The notes under the pieces were generated by a model. It was not told where the DNA came from, made no database searches, and saw nothing but the letters and a program-made list of their open reading frames with translations. Positions 27,372 to 35,553 of a stretch of DNA of 47,369 bases are shown piece by piece. Each line of letters begins with the position of its first letter. Position 1 is the first letter of the stretch. A program made the position numbers and the translations under genes. Source of the DNA: an uncultured Clostridia bacterium (lineage in GTDB: Bacteria > Bacillota > Clostridia > Christensenellales > UBA1750); assembly GCA_944383925.1 (NCBI GenBank), contig CALWRM010000019.1:1-47369 (forward strand), given 5' to 3'.

Positions 27372-28409
27372 CTACAGGGTCTTTGTGTCCTGCACGAAGG
27401 CTTCCAGCAGGCGGTAGGTGTTTTCCAGACCCTCCACATGGCCCCGCTCGTAGCCGTGGGAGGCGAAGACGCCGGGCCCGATCAGCGCATGGCGCAGGTT
27501 GTGCCCGGATGCAAGGGCGGCGTCCGCATCGGAGCCGTAGGCCGGGTAGAGGTCCACCGCATAGGCGATGCCCTTCTCCTCCGCCAACTCCCGCAGGCGG
27601 GCCGTCATCGCGTGGTTGTAGGGTCCCCTGGAGTCCTTGGCGCAGATGGAAACCATGGTCTCGTCGCAGCCGAGGTCCTCGCCCACGCAGCCCATGTCCA
27701 CGGAAAGGATGTCCACCGCGTCCTCCGGCAGGCCCGCGCAGGCGCCATGGCCGACCTCCTCATGTACGGTGAAGACCAGATACAGCTTGCGGCTGGGGGC
27801 AAGCGTTCCCTCGGCCACCGCCTTGGCCAGGCGCAGCAGGATGGCGCTGGAGGCCTTATCGTCCAGATGGCGGCTCTTGATGTAGCCGGAGGGGGTCAAC
27901 ACGGCGCGGGGATCCAGGCTCACAAAGCAGCCGGCGCCGATGGACAGGGCCTTGACCTCCTCAGCGCTGTGCAGGTTTTCGTCCAGCACCAACTCCAGGG
28001 TGGTATCGTCCCGTTTGACCTCGCCCACGCCCTTGTATACGTGGGAAGACGGCGTGGTTAGGTAAATGCAGCCGGTGTGCTCGCGGCCGTCCCAGCCGAA
28101 GACCTTGCAGTTTTCATTCTCGATGGCCGTCCAAGGATAGCCGCCGATCTGGGAAAGGCGCAGCCTGCCGTTTGGCTTGACCGAACGGACCATGGCGCCC
28201 AAGGTGTCCACATGGGCCGCCAGCACCAGGGGCGAGCCCTCCCCGCCCAGCTCGCAGACCACGTTTCCCTTGTGGGTGCGCCAGGGACGCAGGGACAGGC
28301 CCCTCAACAGCTCTTCCAGCAGCGCCGCCACCTTGTCGGTGTAGCCGGTCGGGCTCTCCGTGTTCAGAATCTTCATAAGGGTTTCTAGCATCCAGGCTTG
28401 GTCGTTCAT
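27372..28409 (-). CDS. M42 family metallo-aminopeptidase
   Basis: A cytoplasmic dinuclear-metal aminopeptidase of the M42 (glutamyl aminopeptidase / TET) family, 345 residues, usually forming dodecamers that trim peptides. Metal and catalytic residues are seen in LAAHVDTLGAM (His and catalytic Asp), RHLDDKAS (bridging Asp), VFTVHEEVGHG (Glu-Glu), SVDMG (Asp) and FASHGYERGH (His). Length and motif order are normal. It is transcribed alone, convergent with the serine hydrolase and divergent from rdgB. Confidence 0.95.
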   Translation of the reverse strand: MNDQAWMLETLMKILNTESPTGYTDKVAALLEELLRGLSLRPWRTHKGNVVCELGGEGSPLVLAAHVDTLGAMVRSVKPNGRLRLSQIGGYPWTAIENENCKVFGWDGREHTGCIYLTTPSSHVYKGVGEVKRDDTTLELVLDENLHSAEEVKALSIGAGCFVSLDPRAVLTPSGYIKSRHLDDKASSAILLRLAKAVAEGTLAPSRKLYLVFTVHEEVGHGACAGLPEDAVDILSVDMGCVGEDLGCDETMVSICAKDSRGPYNHAMTARLRELAEEKGIAYAVDLYPAYGSDADAALASGHNLRHALIGPGVFASHGYERGHVEGLENTYRLLEAFVQDTKTL

Positions 28410-28482
28410 ATACGTTCCCCCTTAGCGGTGGTTTTTCCCTAAGTATACACGCATGGGCGGAAAAATCCCATAAAACTTCCCT

Positions 28483-28510
28483 TTGCGATGAAGTCCCGCT
28501 GTGTTAAAAT
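28483..28510 (+). promoter_or_regulatory. Promoter of rdgB
   Basis: TTGCGA (28483-28488), 16-base spacer, TAAAAT (28505-28510). Confidence 0.55.
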
Positions 28511-28546
28511 ATGCCTATCCCCGTCTTGGAAAGGAGCTGAGGGCCC

Positions 28547-29140
28547 ATGCGCCTGCTCATCGCCAGCAACAGCCAGCACAAAATTCGCGAGATCCGTCAA
28601 ATCCTAGCCCCCTATTACCCCGATATCCAAGGGCTACGGGAAGCGGGGCTCGACATCGAGGTGGTCGAGGACGGCAACAGCTTTGCCGAAAACGCCTGGA
28701 AAAAGGCCTCTCAGGTCAGCCAGGCGACGGGCTTTGCCGCCTTGGCGGACGATTCGGGCCTGTGTGTGGACACCCTGGACGGCGCGCCCGGCATTTACTC
28801 GGCCAGATTCTCCGGCGTTCACGGCGACGACCAGGCCAACAACCGCCTTCTGCTGGAGCGGCTCGCCGGCAAACCCCGCCCCTGGACGGCCCGGTACGCC
28901 TGCGCCATCGCCCTCTGCCGCCCCGGCCTTCCCCCCATCCAGGTGGAAGCCTATTGCCAGGGCGAGATTCTGCCCGAGTATCGGGGCAACGGAGGCTTTG
29001 GCTATGACCCCTTGTTCCTGCCGGCCGGCTGCACGGAGACATTCGCGCAGATGGACGCGGCGCAAAAAAACCGCATCAGCCACCGAGCCAAGGCGCTGGC
29101 GCTGCTGTTGCAGGCGTTGGAAAGCGAGGCGCGCGCATGA
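28547..29140 (+). CDS. rdgB: XTP/dITP diphosphatase (RdgB/HAM1)
   Basis: Removes non-canonical purine nucleotides by hydrolysing ITP, dITP and XTP to monophosphates, protecting DNA and RNA. The 197-residue product has the family signature: MRLLIASNSQHKIREIRQIL at the N-terminus, NAWKKA, ADDSGLCVDTLDGAPGIYSA, and FGYDPLF with the final KNRISHRAKAL. GGAGCTGAGGGCCC precedes the ATG. Its stop overlaps the start of the phosphodiesterase gene (ATGA), an arrangement common in Clostridia. Confidence 0.97.
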   Translation: MRLLIASNSQHKIREIRQILAPYYPDIQGLREAGLDIEVVEDGNSFAENAWKKASQVSQATGFAALADDSGLCVDTLDGAPGIYSARFSGVHGDDQANNRLLLERLAGKPRPWTARYACAIALCRPGLPPIQVEAYCQGEILPEYRGNGGFGYDPLFLPAGCTETFAQMDAAQKNRISHRAKALALLLQALESEARA

Positions 29141-29613
29141 GGCTGTTGGTGGTCAGCGACACCCACGGCCGCCTGGATCGCATGGAGGACAGCATGCCCA
29201 TGTTGCGTGCCATGAAGGGCGACCTGCTGGTCCATCTGGGGGACCATGCCCGCGATGCGGAGCTGTTTGCAAAGCGGCTCTCCCTTCCCGTGGTGGCGCT
29301 TCCGGGAAACTGCGATTTTTGCCCGGGGAAGGAGCTGGAGCGGGTGTTGCCCTTTGGCGAAAAGCGCCTATTGCTCTGCCATGGCCATACCTTGGGGGTC
29401 AAGTCCGGCTTGGACCGGCTGTTGCGGCGCGCCAAGGCGTTGGGTTGCGACGCAGCCCTGTTCGGCCACACCCACCTGCCCCACCAAGCCGTGGAGGACG
29501 GCGTGCTGCTGCTCAATCCCGGATCCTTAGGCTACGCGCCCGACCGCGGATCGGGGCTTGGCATCGGCGTGCTGGAGCTGGAGGACGGGCAGCTGCGGGC
29601 CGCCCTGCTCTAG
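29137..29613 (+). CDS. YfcE-like metallophosphoesterase
   Basis: A 158-residue calcineurin-like phosphodiesterase of the YfcE/MJ0936 group. The metal-binding motifs appear in order: SDTHG (residues 8-12), HLGDHA, PGNCDF, CHGHT and FGHTHLPHQ, followed by NPGSLG. In vitro these hydrolyse phosphodiesters, but the physiological substrate is not known. The start overlaps the rdgB stop. It ends before the tRNA cluster promoter. Confidence 0.93.
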   Translation: MRLLVVSDTHGRLDRMEDSMPMLRAMKGDLLVHLGDHARDAELFAKRLSLPVVALPGNCDFCPGKELERVLPFGEKRLLLCHGHTLGVKSGLDRLLRRAKALGCDAALFGHTHLPHQAVEDGVLLLNPGSLGYAPDRGSGLGIGVLELEDGQLRAALL

Positions 29614-29642
29614 CCTGTCTCTTCTTTTTTCTGGAAAAAGGC

Positions 29643-29671
29643 TTGACAGCCTCCCCGTTTGAGAGTATAAT
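29643..29671 (+). promoter_or_regulatory. Perfect consensus promoter of the tRNA cluster
   Basis: TTGACA (29643-29648), 17-base spacer, TATAAT (29666-29671), about 38 bases before the first tRNA. Confidence 0.85.
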
Positions 29672-29709
29672 TTCATTCCGTCAGTGGGATTGCCGCCTGC
29701 GCCTTACAT

Positions 29710-29786
<77 letters not shown>

Positions 29787-29817
29787 ATATTCTCCGCGCT
29801 TTGGCTGGCGACAGTAT

Positions 29818-29895
29818 GGTGGATATAGCTCAGTTGGTTAGAGTGCCAGGTTGTGGCCCTGGAGGTCGTGGGTTCGAGCCCCACTATTCACCCCA
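29818..29895 (+). tRNA. tRNA-His (anticodon GTG), CCA encoded
   Basis: Anticodon loop TTGTGGC gives GTG. An extra G at 29818 (position -1) faces discriminator C73, the histidine identity element. Confidence 0.96.
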
Positions 29896-29971
29896 TTTTT
29901 TCTCGCCTTTCACGGCATGTCCCCCTTCTCTTTCCCCGCTTTGGGTTGCAGGGTGAATGGGCTTGCAGCGT

Positions 29972-30046
29972 TGGGGTGTCGCCAAGTGGTAAGGCACGGG
30001 ACTTTGACTCCCGCATTCGTAGGTTCGAGTCCTGCCACCCCAGCCA
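29972..30046 (+). tRNA. tRNA-Gln (anticodon TTG), CCA encoded
   Basis: Acceptor TGGGGTG/CACCCCA; anticodon loop CTTTGAC gives TTG. Confidence 0.96.
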
Positions 30047-30057
30047 TTCTTTCACAA

Positions 30058-30133
30058 GACCCATTAGCTCAGTTGGCAGAGCACTTGACTTTTAATCAAG
30101 GTGTCCGGAGTTCGAATCTCCGATGGGTCACCA
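30058..30133 (+). tRNA. tRNA-Lys (anticodon TTT), CCA encoded
   Basis: Acceptor GACCCAT/ATGGGTC; anticodon loop CTTTTAA gives TTT. Confidence 0.96.
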
Positions 30134-30156
30134 AGGTTTTTGTCCATTGGAGATAT

Positions 30157-30240
30157 GCGGGCGTGGCGGAATGGCAGACGCGCCAGACTTAGGATCTGGT
30201 GCCCTAGGGCGTATGAGTTCAAGTCTCTTCGCCCGCACCA
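30157..30240 (+). tRNA. tRNA-Leu (anticodon TAG), CCA encoded
   Basis: Acceptor GCGGGCG/CGCCCGC, a long variable arm (GCCCTAGGGCG region) and anticodon loop CTTAGGA, giving TAG. Confidence 0.95.
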
Positions 30241-30267
30241 ACCTCCCCAATGGTTTCTCCCTTAAAT

Positions 30268-30342
30268 GCGGTAGTAGCTCAGTGGTAGAGTGCCACCTTG
30301 CCAAGGTGGATGTCGCGAGTTCGAATCTCGTCTACCGCTCCA
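30268..30342 (+). tRNA. tRNA-Gly (anticodon GCC), CCA encoded
   Basis: Acceptor GCGGTAG/CTACCGC; anticodon loop TTGCCAA gives GCC. Confidence 0.96.
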
Positions 30343-30418
30343 CTCTTTTCTTGGGGTTCGGCCTTTGCCGGTGCGGCTTGGGATCGCCATGGTTGCCGGC
30401 GCCCGCAGGGCCACGCGC

Positions 30419-30492
30419 GCGGGTGTAGCTCAATGGTAGAGTTCCAGCCTTCCAAGCTGGCTGTGTGGGTTCGATTCCCATCACCCGCTCCA
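30419..30492 (+). tRNA. tRNA-Gly (anticodon TCC), CCA encoded
   Basis: Acceptor GCGGGTG/CACCCGC; anticodon loop CTTCCAA gives TCC. Confidence 0.96.
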
Positions 30493-30510
30493 TTTTTCCC
30501 CATCCTGTAT

Positions 30511-30586
30511 GGACCGCTAGCTCAGTTGGTAGAGCACCTGACTCTTAATCAGGGTGTCCAGGGTTCGAGTCCCTGGCGGTCCACCA
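30511..30586 (+). tRNA. tRNA-Lys (anticodon CTT), copy 1
   Basis: Acceptor GGACCGC/GCGGTCC; anticodon arm CCTGA CTCTTAA TCAGG gives CTT. Identical to copy 2. Confidence 0.96.
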
Positions 30587-30611
30587 AGCCATACTTCTCC
30601 TGTTTCTTCAT

Positions 30612-30687
30612 GGACCGCTAGCTCAGTTGGTAGAGCACCTGACTCTTAATCAGGGTGTCCAGGGTTCGAGTCCCTGGCGGTCCACCA
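30612..30687 (+). tRNA. tRNA-Lys (anticodon CTT), copy 2
   Basis: Same sequence as copy 1; a tandem duplication with short, different spacers. Confidence 0.96.
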
Positions 30688-30713
30688 GAAAAGGGGAAGT
30701 ATGGTTCTTCTAT

Positions 30714-30789
30714 GGACCGCTAGCTCAGCTGGTAGAGCACCCGACTCTTAATCAGGGTGTCCAGGGTTCGAGTCCCTGGCGGTCCACCA
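30714..30789 (+). tRNA. tRNA-Lys (anticodon CTT), copy 3, variant anticodon stem
   Basis: Differs from copies 1 and 2 by C for T in the D-loop and by C for T at position 29. The latter turns the T29-A41 pair into a C-A mismatch in the anticodon stem. The rest of the tRNA is intact. Confidence 0.93.
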
Positions 30790-30793
30790 CACC

Positions 30794-30830
30794 GTCGCGC
30801 CTTTTGCATTGGCCGCGGCGACTTTTTCTT
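30794..30830 (+). terminator. Terminator of the tRNA cluster
   Basis: GTCGC (30794-30798) pairs with GCGAC (30818-30822), extended imperfectly inward by GC-rich pairs, then TTTTTCTT. Five bases after the last tRNA. Confidence 0.7.
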
Positions 30831-30886
30831 TCTCCCCTTCCTCTTCGCCTTCTCTTAGGCGATGCCGGGGCTTGGCCGTTCAGCAA

Positions 30887-30938
30887 GCCGAACATCCCTG
30901 CCTTCCGTAAGGAAATGATGGATGTTCGGCCTTTGTTT
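30887..30938 (+). terminator. Second hairpin with T-rich tail after the tRNA cluster
   Basis: Eleven-base perfect stem GCCGAACATCC/GGATGTTCGGC (30887-30897, 30920-30930) with a small inner hairpin (CTTCC/GGAA) in the loop, then CTTTGTTTC. Either a back-up terminator for the tRNA operon or an attenuator before the methyltransferase gene. The rest of 30831-31020 shows only a small 7-bp hairpin at 30959-30979 and no gene. Confidence 0.55.
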
Positions 30939-31020
30939 CTTGGTTGCATCGGATATGCGCCTGCGTTCCTAGCGCAGGCTGGCCCTCCCTTTCTTTCCCC
31001 GACCAGAAGGAGACGGAACA

Positions 31021-31785
31021 ATGGAATTTCGAAAGGTCTTCGACACCATCCCCGAACAGTTCGACCGTTACCGCCCCAGGTACTGCCCGTCTTTATTCAA
31101 GGACCTGATCGATTACGCCAAGCTCGGGCCAGATAAATCCGTTCTGGAGCTGGGTCCCGGGACCGGCCAGGCCACCGAACCCATCCTCGCAACCGGCTGC
31201 GAATACTGGGCCATCGAGCTGGGCGAACACCTGGCCGAGATCCTGGCCCGCAAGTATGGCTCCAGAAATAACTTCACCCTGGTGGTGGACGACTTCATCC
31301 GCCACGACTTCGGTCCCAAGCGCTTTGACATGATCTATTCCGCCGCCACCATCCAGTGGATTCCCGAACAGATCGCTTTTTCCAAGACCTTTGCGCTGCT
31401 CAAGCCCGGGGGCATCCTTGCCATGATGCTCACTCGAAGCGAATATCAAACCCCGAACCCAGCCCTATACGCCGACATCCAGAAGGTGTATTCGGCCTAC
31501 TTCAAGCCGGACATCCCCTATCCACACGGCAAATTCCAGTATGAGAACGCTCCACGCTATGGATATACGGCCTTTGAGCGCCGGCAGTACCTGGGCAGGC
31601 GCGAAATGACGGCGGAAGAATACGTGGCCTATAGCGGCACCCATTGCGATCACCTGGTCATTCCTCAGCCCTATAGGAGCAAGTTTTTCGAAGGTCTTTA
31701 CAACGCGGTGAAGGCGGCGGGCAACCGGATCGTGTTTGAGGATACCCACGTGCTATATCTCGCCAAAAAGCCGTGCGCGCCGTAA
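31021..31785 (+). CDS. Class I SAM-dependent methyltransferase
   Basis: A 254-residue soluble methyltransferase. Motif I for SAM binding is VLELGPGTGQATEPI (about 41-55), with acidic residue in AIELGEHL for motif II, DFIRHDFG as motif III region and FDMIYSAATIQWI as motif IV; LLKPGGILAMM completes the Rossmann core. The C-terminal part (about 140-254) is rich in aromatic residues and probably selects the substrate, which cannot be named. GAAGGAGA precedes the ATG. It stands alone between the tRNA terminators and the MATE gene. Confidence 0.9.
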   Translation: MEFRKVFDTIPEQFDRYRPRYCPSLFKDLIDYAKLGPDKSVLELGPGTGQATEPILATGCEYWAIELGEHLAEILARKYGSRNNFTLVVDDFIRHDFGPKRFDMIYSAATIQWIPEQIAFSKTFALLKPGGILAMMLTRSEYQTPNPALYADIQKVYSAYFKPDIPYPHGKFQYENAPRYGYTAFERRQYLGRREMTAEEYVAYSGTHCDHLVIPQPYRSKFFEGLYNAVKAAGNRIVFEDTHVLYLAKKPCAP

Positions 31786-31908
31786 AACGCCGCCCTTCTT
31801 CGCTTCGGGCAGATCCGCCCGGCTCCCTGGGGAACTTGGGATTCGTCGGCCCTCTCCCTCGATTTAGACGCTGCGATTTCCTCCGCCGCAAGTTTCTCCC
31901 GCAGGGGC

Positions 31909-31938
31909 TTGACTAGCGCGGTCAAGCCATAGTATCCT
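31909..31938 (+). promoter_or_regulatory. Promoter of the MATE gene
   Basis: TTGACT (31909-31914), 18-base spacer, TATCCT (31933-31938), 45 bases before the start codon. Confidence 0.5.
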
Positions 31939-31982
31939 ATAAGGAGTGCGCTTTTTGCATAGATGCAAGCGAGGTGGATTGG

Positions 31983-33416
31983 ATGAACAGGACGATTTTG
32001 GGAGACAAGGCGTTTTATCGCTCGATCTTTGCCATTGGCCTTCCCGTGGCCTTTCAAAACCTGCTGGCCACCACAGCCAGCATGGTGGACACCATCATGC
32101 TGGGCGCCCAGGGGGAGCTGGCCGTGGCGGCGGTGGGCATCTGCTCGCAGTTTTCCTCGCTGATGTTCTCCGCCTACTTCGGCTTTACGAACGGGGGCAT
32201 GTTGTTCTTCGCCCAATATTGGGGCGCGAAGGACGAGGAGGGCATCTGCCGGGCCTACGGCGTAACCCAGGTCTTCATGATGCTGGTGGCGCTGTTGTTC
32301 GCGGGCGTATCCGTCCTTGCGCCGGAATTTGTGCTAAGCGTCTACACCGATAAGCCCAACATCCAGGCCATCGGCGTGGAATACCTGCGCATCACCGGCT
32401 GGAGCTATCCGCTCCAGGTGTTGGCCATGGCCATCAGCTCCCTGCTTCGCTCGACGGAAAAGGTCAAGCAGCCCCTCTACGCTTCCATCGTCAGCCTGTT
32501 GACCAACTGCCTGGTCAACTACCTGCTCATTTTCGGCAAGTTCGGCCTGCCCGCCATGGGCGCGCGCGGCGCGGCGGTGGGCACCGTGGTCAGCGCCATC
32601 GTCAACGTAGGCCTGCTCTACCTGCTGGCCGCGCGGGACGACCATTCCTTCGTGCTGCGCGTGGCCGACCAGTTCCGCTGGACCGCGGCCTTCGTGCGGC
32701 AATACCTGGCCAAGAGCCTCCCCATCATCGGCAACGAGCTGCTGTACGGCGTTGGCCAAATGCTCATCAACATCGTCATCGGCCGGCAGGATGAGGCCGG
32801 CATCGCGGCCATGGCCGCTTTCCGCGTGGTGGAGGGATTGATCTTCGCCTTCTTCGTCGGCCTGAGCAGCGCCAGCGGCGTCGTGGTGGGCAAGCAGATC
32901 GGCGCGGGCCAGCACGAGTCCGGTTTCCTGGACGCCAAGCGCTTCGCCCTGATTTGCCCGACCATCACCCTTTGCATCTGCCTGCTGCTGCTTCCCGTCC
33001 GCGGTCCCCTGCTCGGCCTGTTCGGCCTGGGCGAGACGGCGCTCTACTACGGCAAGTGGATGCTGCTGGTCTACGCGGTGGCCGGCACGGTGCGCACCTG
33101 CAATTACATGATGAACAACAACTTCCGCGCGGGGGGCGAGCCCGTCTTCGGCACGGTGCTGGAGATCAGCGGCCTGTTCCTGATCACGGTCCCCCTGACC
33201 TGGTGCGCCGGCATCGTGTGGCGCCTCCCCTTCCTGGCGGTCTTCTCCTTCATGTACATGGACGAATTCCTCCGCCTGTTCCTGGAGCTGTGGTATCTGC
33301 GCTCCGGCCGCTGGATCAAGCCGGTCACCGTGGAAGGGGCGGCCACGCTGGAAGCCTTCCGCGCTTCCTTGGCGCTGCGCCGCCATTCCAAGCGCCGACC
33401 CCAACAAAACGCCTAA
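31983..33416 (+). CDS. MATE family efflux transporter
   Basis: A 477-residue inner-membrane antiporter with about 12 hydrophobic segments in two six-helix halves; drives out drugs or metabolites with Na+ or H+. Early helix 1 FAIGLPVAFQNLLATTASMV and the following VDTIMLGAQGELAVAAVG fit the MATE signature, as does the second-half repeat near LPIIGNELLYGVGQM. I start at ATG 31983, for which GAGGTGG serves as Shine-Dalgarno; GTG 31974 would lie inside that element. Substrate is not predictable. A strong hairpin terminator follows. Confidence 0.92.
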   Translation: MNRTILGDKAFYRSIFAIGLPVAFQNLLATTASMVDTIMLGAQGELAVAAVGICSQFSSLMFSAYFGFTNGGMLFFAQYWGAKDEEGICRAYGVTQVFMMLVALLFAGVSVLAPEFVLSVYTDKPNIQAIGVEYLRITGWSYPLQVLAMAISSLLRSTEKVKQPLYASIVSLLTNCLVNYLLIFGKFGLPAMGARGAAVGTVVSAIVNVGLLYLLAARDDHSFVLRVADQFRWTAAFVRQYLAKSLPIIGNELLYGVGQMLINIVIGRQDEAGIAAMAAFRVVEGLIFAFFVGLSSASGVVVGKQIGAGQHESGFLDAKRFALICPTITLCICLLLLPVRGPLLGLFGLGETALYYGKWMLLVYAVAGTVRTCNYMMNNNFRAGGEPVFGTVLEISGLFLITVPLTWCAGIVWRLPFLAVFSFMYMDEFLRLFLELWYLRSGRWIKPVTVEGAATLEAFRASLALRRHSKRRPQQNA

Positions 33417-33423
33417 GCTTCCA

Positions 33424-33459
33424 AGGGCCGCCCGGAAAATCCCTCCGGACGGCCCTTTT
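33424..33459. terminator. Terminator after the MATE gene
   Basis: Stem AGGGCCG-CCGGA with TCCGG-CGGCCC, one mismatch, then TTTT. Lies between convergent MATE and GNAT genes. Confidence 0.85.
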
Positions 33460-33506
33460 GATCTGCGCATATCGCCGGCCCTTGGACCGGCCTCGCATTT
33501 GCAGCC

Positions 33507-34406
33507 TTAGCGTCCGCGGCGAACCCAGCGGACATAGCTTCGATAGGGTTGAAAGCCCAGGCCGTAATAGAACGGCTGGTCGGAACCCACGTACACGGCC
33601 TTCGCGCCCAGATCCGCCACCCGCCGGACGCCCTCCAGCACCGCCGCCCGGCCGAGGCCTTTTCTCCGATGGTCCGGATCCGTGGCCACGGGTTCCACCA
33701 CGGCAAAGTCCGTCCTGGCGTCGTACCAAAGGCCGGCAAAGGCGGCAAAGCTGCCGTCCGGCGCCTCGACGGCGATCTTGAGCTGCAAATTCTCATGGGG
33801 ATCTAGGCTTTGCGCATGGGTCTGGATCCAGGCCCTCTCCTCCTCGCTGGGGGCAAAAGGGCCCTCCCCGTTTTTCTCATGGTCAAAGCCCCTGTACAGC
33901 ACGCGAAGGTACTGGTAAAAATCCGGCCTTTCGGCCAGGCTGACGCAGCGGTATCCCTCGGGCAGGGGATTGTCAAAGGCGCCGCCGTCGGGAAAGAGCA
34001 CGGCCTCCCGCTCCACGCTCGGGGTGGCCCTATAGCCAAGGCCGGCGGCCTGGGCCTGGAACGTCTCGTCCCCTTCCGCGATGAGCAGGGCAAAGTGTTC
34101 GCTCGCCAACCTCTCCTGCGCATAGGCGATCATCTCCGGCCGCAGGCATTCATACCCCGGCCGTACCAGCAAAAAGATGTCGTCCAGGCTGCAATCAAAC
34201 AGGGCGGCCGCCACCAGCCGGCCCGCCTCCTCCCACAGGCCCATGCGGCCCACGTTTTCCCTTTGCAGGTAGCTGTGGGTCGCCATCCAAGCCCAGCGGG
34301 CGTAGGTATACCCCCGCAGCCCCTCTTCGGCCAGGAAATCGTACACGCGGAAATAATCCTCGGTGATCCCGGCCTGCGAGGTGTATGGCCGAAACCCTAT
34401 GTTCAT
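33507..34406 (-). CDS. GNAT family N-acetyltransferase
   Basis: A 299-residue protein with a degenerate N-terminal half and a C-terminal GNAT domain (about 140-299). The acetyl-CoA pyrophosphate loop is seen as DPDHRRKGLGRAAVLEG (about 241-257), preceded by the beta-4 strand FAVVEPVATD and followed by VYVGSDQPFYYGLGF, the usual beta-5/alpha-4 end. The acceptor amine is unknown. It starts MNIGFRPYTSQAGITEDYF. It is followed by the MATE gene on the other strand and lies 60 bases downstream of the MBL hydrolase on the same strand, so the two may be co-transcribed. Confidence 0.88.
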   Translation of the reverse strand: MNIGFRPYTSQAGITEDYFRVYDFLAEEGLRGYTYARWAWMATHSYLQRENVGRMGLWEEAGRLVAAALFDCSLDDIFLLVRPGYECLRPEMIAYAQERLASEHFALLIAEGDETFQAQAAGLGYRATPSVEREAVLFPDGGAFDNPLPEGYRCVSLAERPDFYQYLRVLYRGFDHEKNGEGPFAPSEEERAWIQTHAQSLDPHENLQLKIAVEAPDGSFAAFAGLWYDARTDFAVVEPVATDPDHRRKGLGRAAVLEGVRRVADLGAKAVYVGSDQPFYYGLGFQPYRSYVRWVRRGR

Positions 34407-34466
34407 TCTCCAATTCCTCCCAGGGGCCGCCGCGCCTTTCTCTGCGCCAGAGCTGCGGGACGGACC

Positions 34467-35204
34467 TTATAGCTTGTCCTTTGTGTAGAAGATGGAATCG
34501 TTTTCCCCAAACCTATGGTGATAGGCCACGCCGCCAAACCAGCTGCCCTGCTCGTCCCCCTCGCCGCCGGTGCGGATCAGGTCCTCGGCGCAGGCCTTCA
34601 GGCGGTCGATGTAGTCGGCCGGGGTGGTCTGCGTGCCATGGCCCATGGCCAGGCGGTCAAAGCGTTGGCGGTAGGGATCCAGGGCGTTGAGGCTATCCAG
34701 GAGGGTTTGGATGGAGGTGGAGTGGTCCAGCTGCATCCAAAGGGTGTGGCACATGCTGTCGCCCGTGAACAGGGTGCGACTCTGGTCGTCCAGCAGGCAG
34801 AGGCTGCCCGGCGTATGCCCCGCAAGGGCGATGGCCAGGAGCTTGCGGCCGCCAAGGTCGATGGTATCGCCCGGCTGGACGTCCTTCAGGGGGCAGGGCT
34901 TGGCGCCGTTTTCGGGCTGCTGCGCAAAGAAGGCGTCGTGAATGGGCCAATCCTTCTTGTTAAGGTAGGCCTCCTCAAAAAAGACGTTGCCAAAGACATG
35001 GTCCGGATGCCCATGGGTATTGAACACCACCAGGGGCTTGTCGGTGATCTGGCGAACGACGGCCTTGAGGTCCTCCTTGCCGTTGACTGTATCGATCACC
35101 AGGGCCTTCTCGGGGCCTTCCACCACATAGCAGGTGGCCTCGCCCGCGTCGTCGATGAGGGTGATGCCCTCGCCCAGCGGGTAGAACACGGCTCTTTGTT
35201 GCAT
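34467..35204 (-). CDS. MBL-fold metallo-hydrolase
   Basis: A 245-residue metallo-beta-lactamase-fold hydrolase. The dinuclear metal motif HxHxDH is H64-G-H66-P-D68-H69 in FNTHGHPDHVFG. Further ligands are in AGHTPGSLCL (His) and FTGDSMCH (Asp), and GHGTQTTP (His). Length and motif order fit glyoxalase II-like or generic MBL hydrolases; the substrate is unknown. ATG 35204 is chosen because GGAGGA lies six bases upstream. Divergent from the riboswitch-controlled genes to its right. Confidence 0.92.
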   Translation of the reverse strand: MQQRAVFYPLGEGITLIDDAGEATCYVVEGPEKALVIDTVNGKEDLKAVVRQITDKPLVVFNTHGHPDHVFGNVFFEEAYLNKKDWPIHDAFFAQQPENGAKPCPLKDVQPGDTIDLGGRKLLAIALAGHTPGSLCLLDDQSRTLFTGDSMCHTLWMQLDHSTSIQTLLDSLNALDPYRQRFDRLAMGHGTQTTPADYIDRLKACAEDLIRTGGEGDEQGSWFGGVAYHHRFGENDSIFYTKDKL

Positions 35205-35330
35205 TTTACTTCCTCCTTTTTCTTGGGTTTTTGTCCATATACCGATTATTTTAACATAGGCGGTCAAAGAATACCAGCCACTTTCCCGGGAGTGGCTCGT
35301 GGTCCTTTTCGGATTTGACGTGGGATTTCG

Positions 35331-35359
35331 TTGCAAAAGCTTCGCACAGGTGGTATATT
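35331..35359 (+). promoter_or_regulatory. Promoter of the riboswitch-oadB/oadG unit
   Basis: TTGCAA (35331-35336), 17-base spacer, TATATT (35354-35359). It predicts a start at about 35366, right at the 5' side of the riboswitch P1 stem. Confidence 0.75.
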
Positions 35360-35364
35360 GGTAA

Positions 35365-35504
35365 GGAAAAAGGGAGTAGCCTGCGCCCGCAAAGGGGCGT
35401 TGTGTGCGCGCGTCATCTCGGCAGGCGTTTTGCCGCCCGCGGCCACATGAAATGGCGAGACTTTTCCGGATCTCCGCGAGGCTTCTGGACAAGTCTCGCT
35501 TTTT
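35365..35504 (+). ncRNA. yybP-ykoY (Mn2+) riboswitch with intrinsic terminator
   Basis: The 5' end carries AAAAAGGGAGTAGC (35368-35380), the conserved GGGAGUAGC block of the yybP-ykoY aptamer. CGTCATCTCGGC (35411-35422) supplies the conserved CGUCA segment, and GGCGAGACTTTTCC (35454-35467) the closing segment. GGAAAAAG at 35365-35372 can pair with CTTTTCC at 35461-35467 to form P1. The alternative hairpin GCGAGACTT/AAGTCTCGC (35455-35463, 35491-35499) followed by TTTTT is a terminator. Because P1 and the terminator share CTT, Mn2+ binding should favour P1 and read-through. Known members control Mn2+ exporters and related transporters. The match was by eye. Confidence 0.75.
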
Positions 35505-35553
35505 ATAGATGCCCCAATCACACAGCGGACGCTGGAAAGGTGGTACCCACACT

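Noticed and set aside
35534-35550. GGTGGTACCC before oadB resembles a T-box
   Set aside because: No stem I, specifier loop or antiterminator pairing is visible, and the adjacent riboswitch with terminator explains the leader. GGAAAGGTGG is simply the ribosome-binding region.
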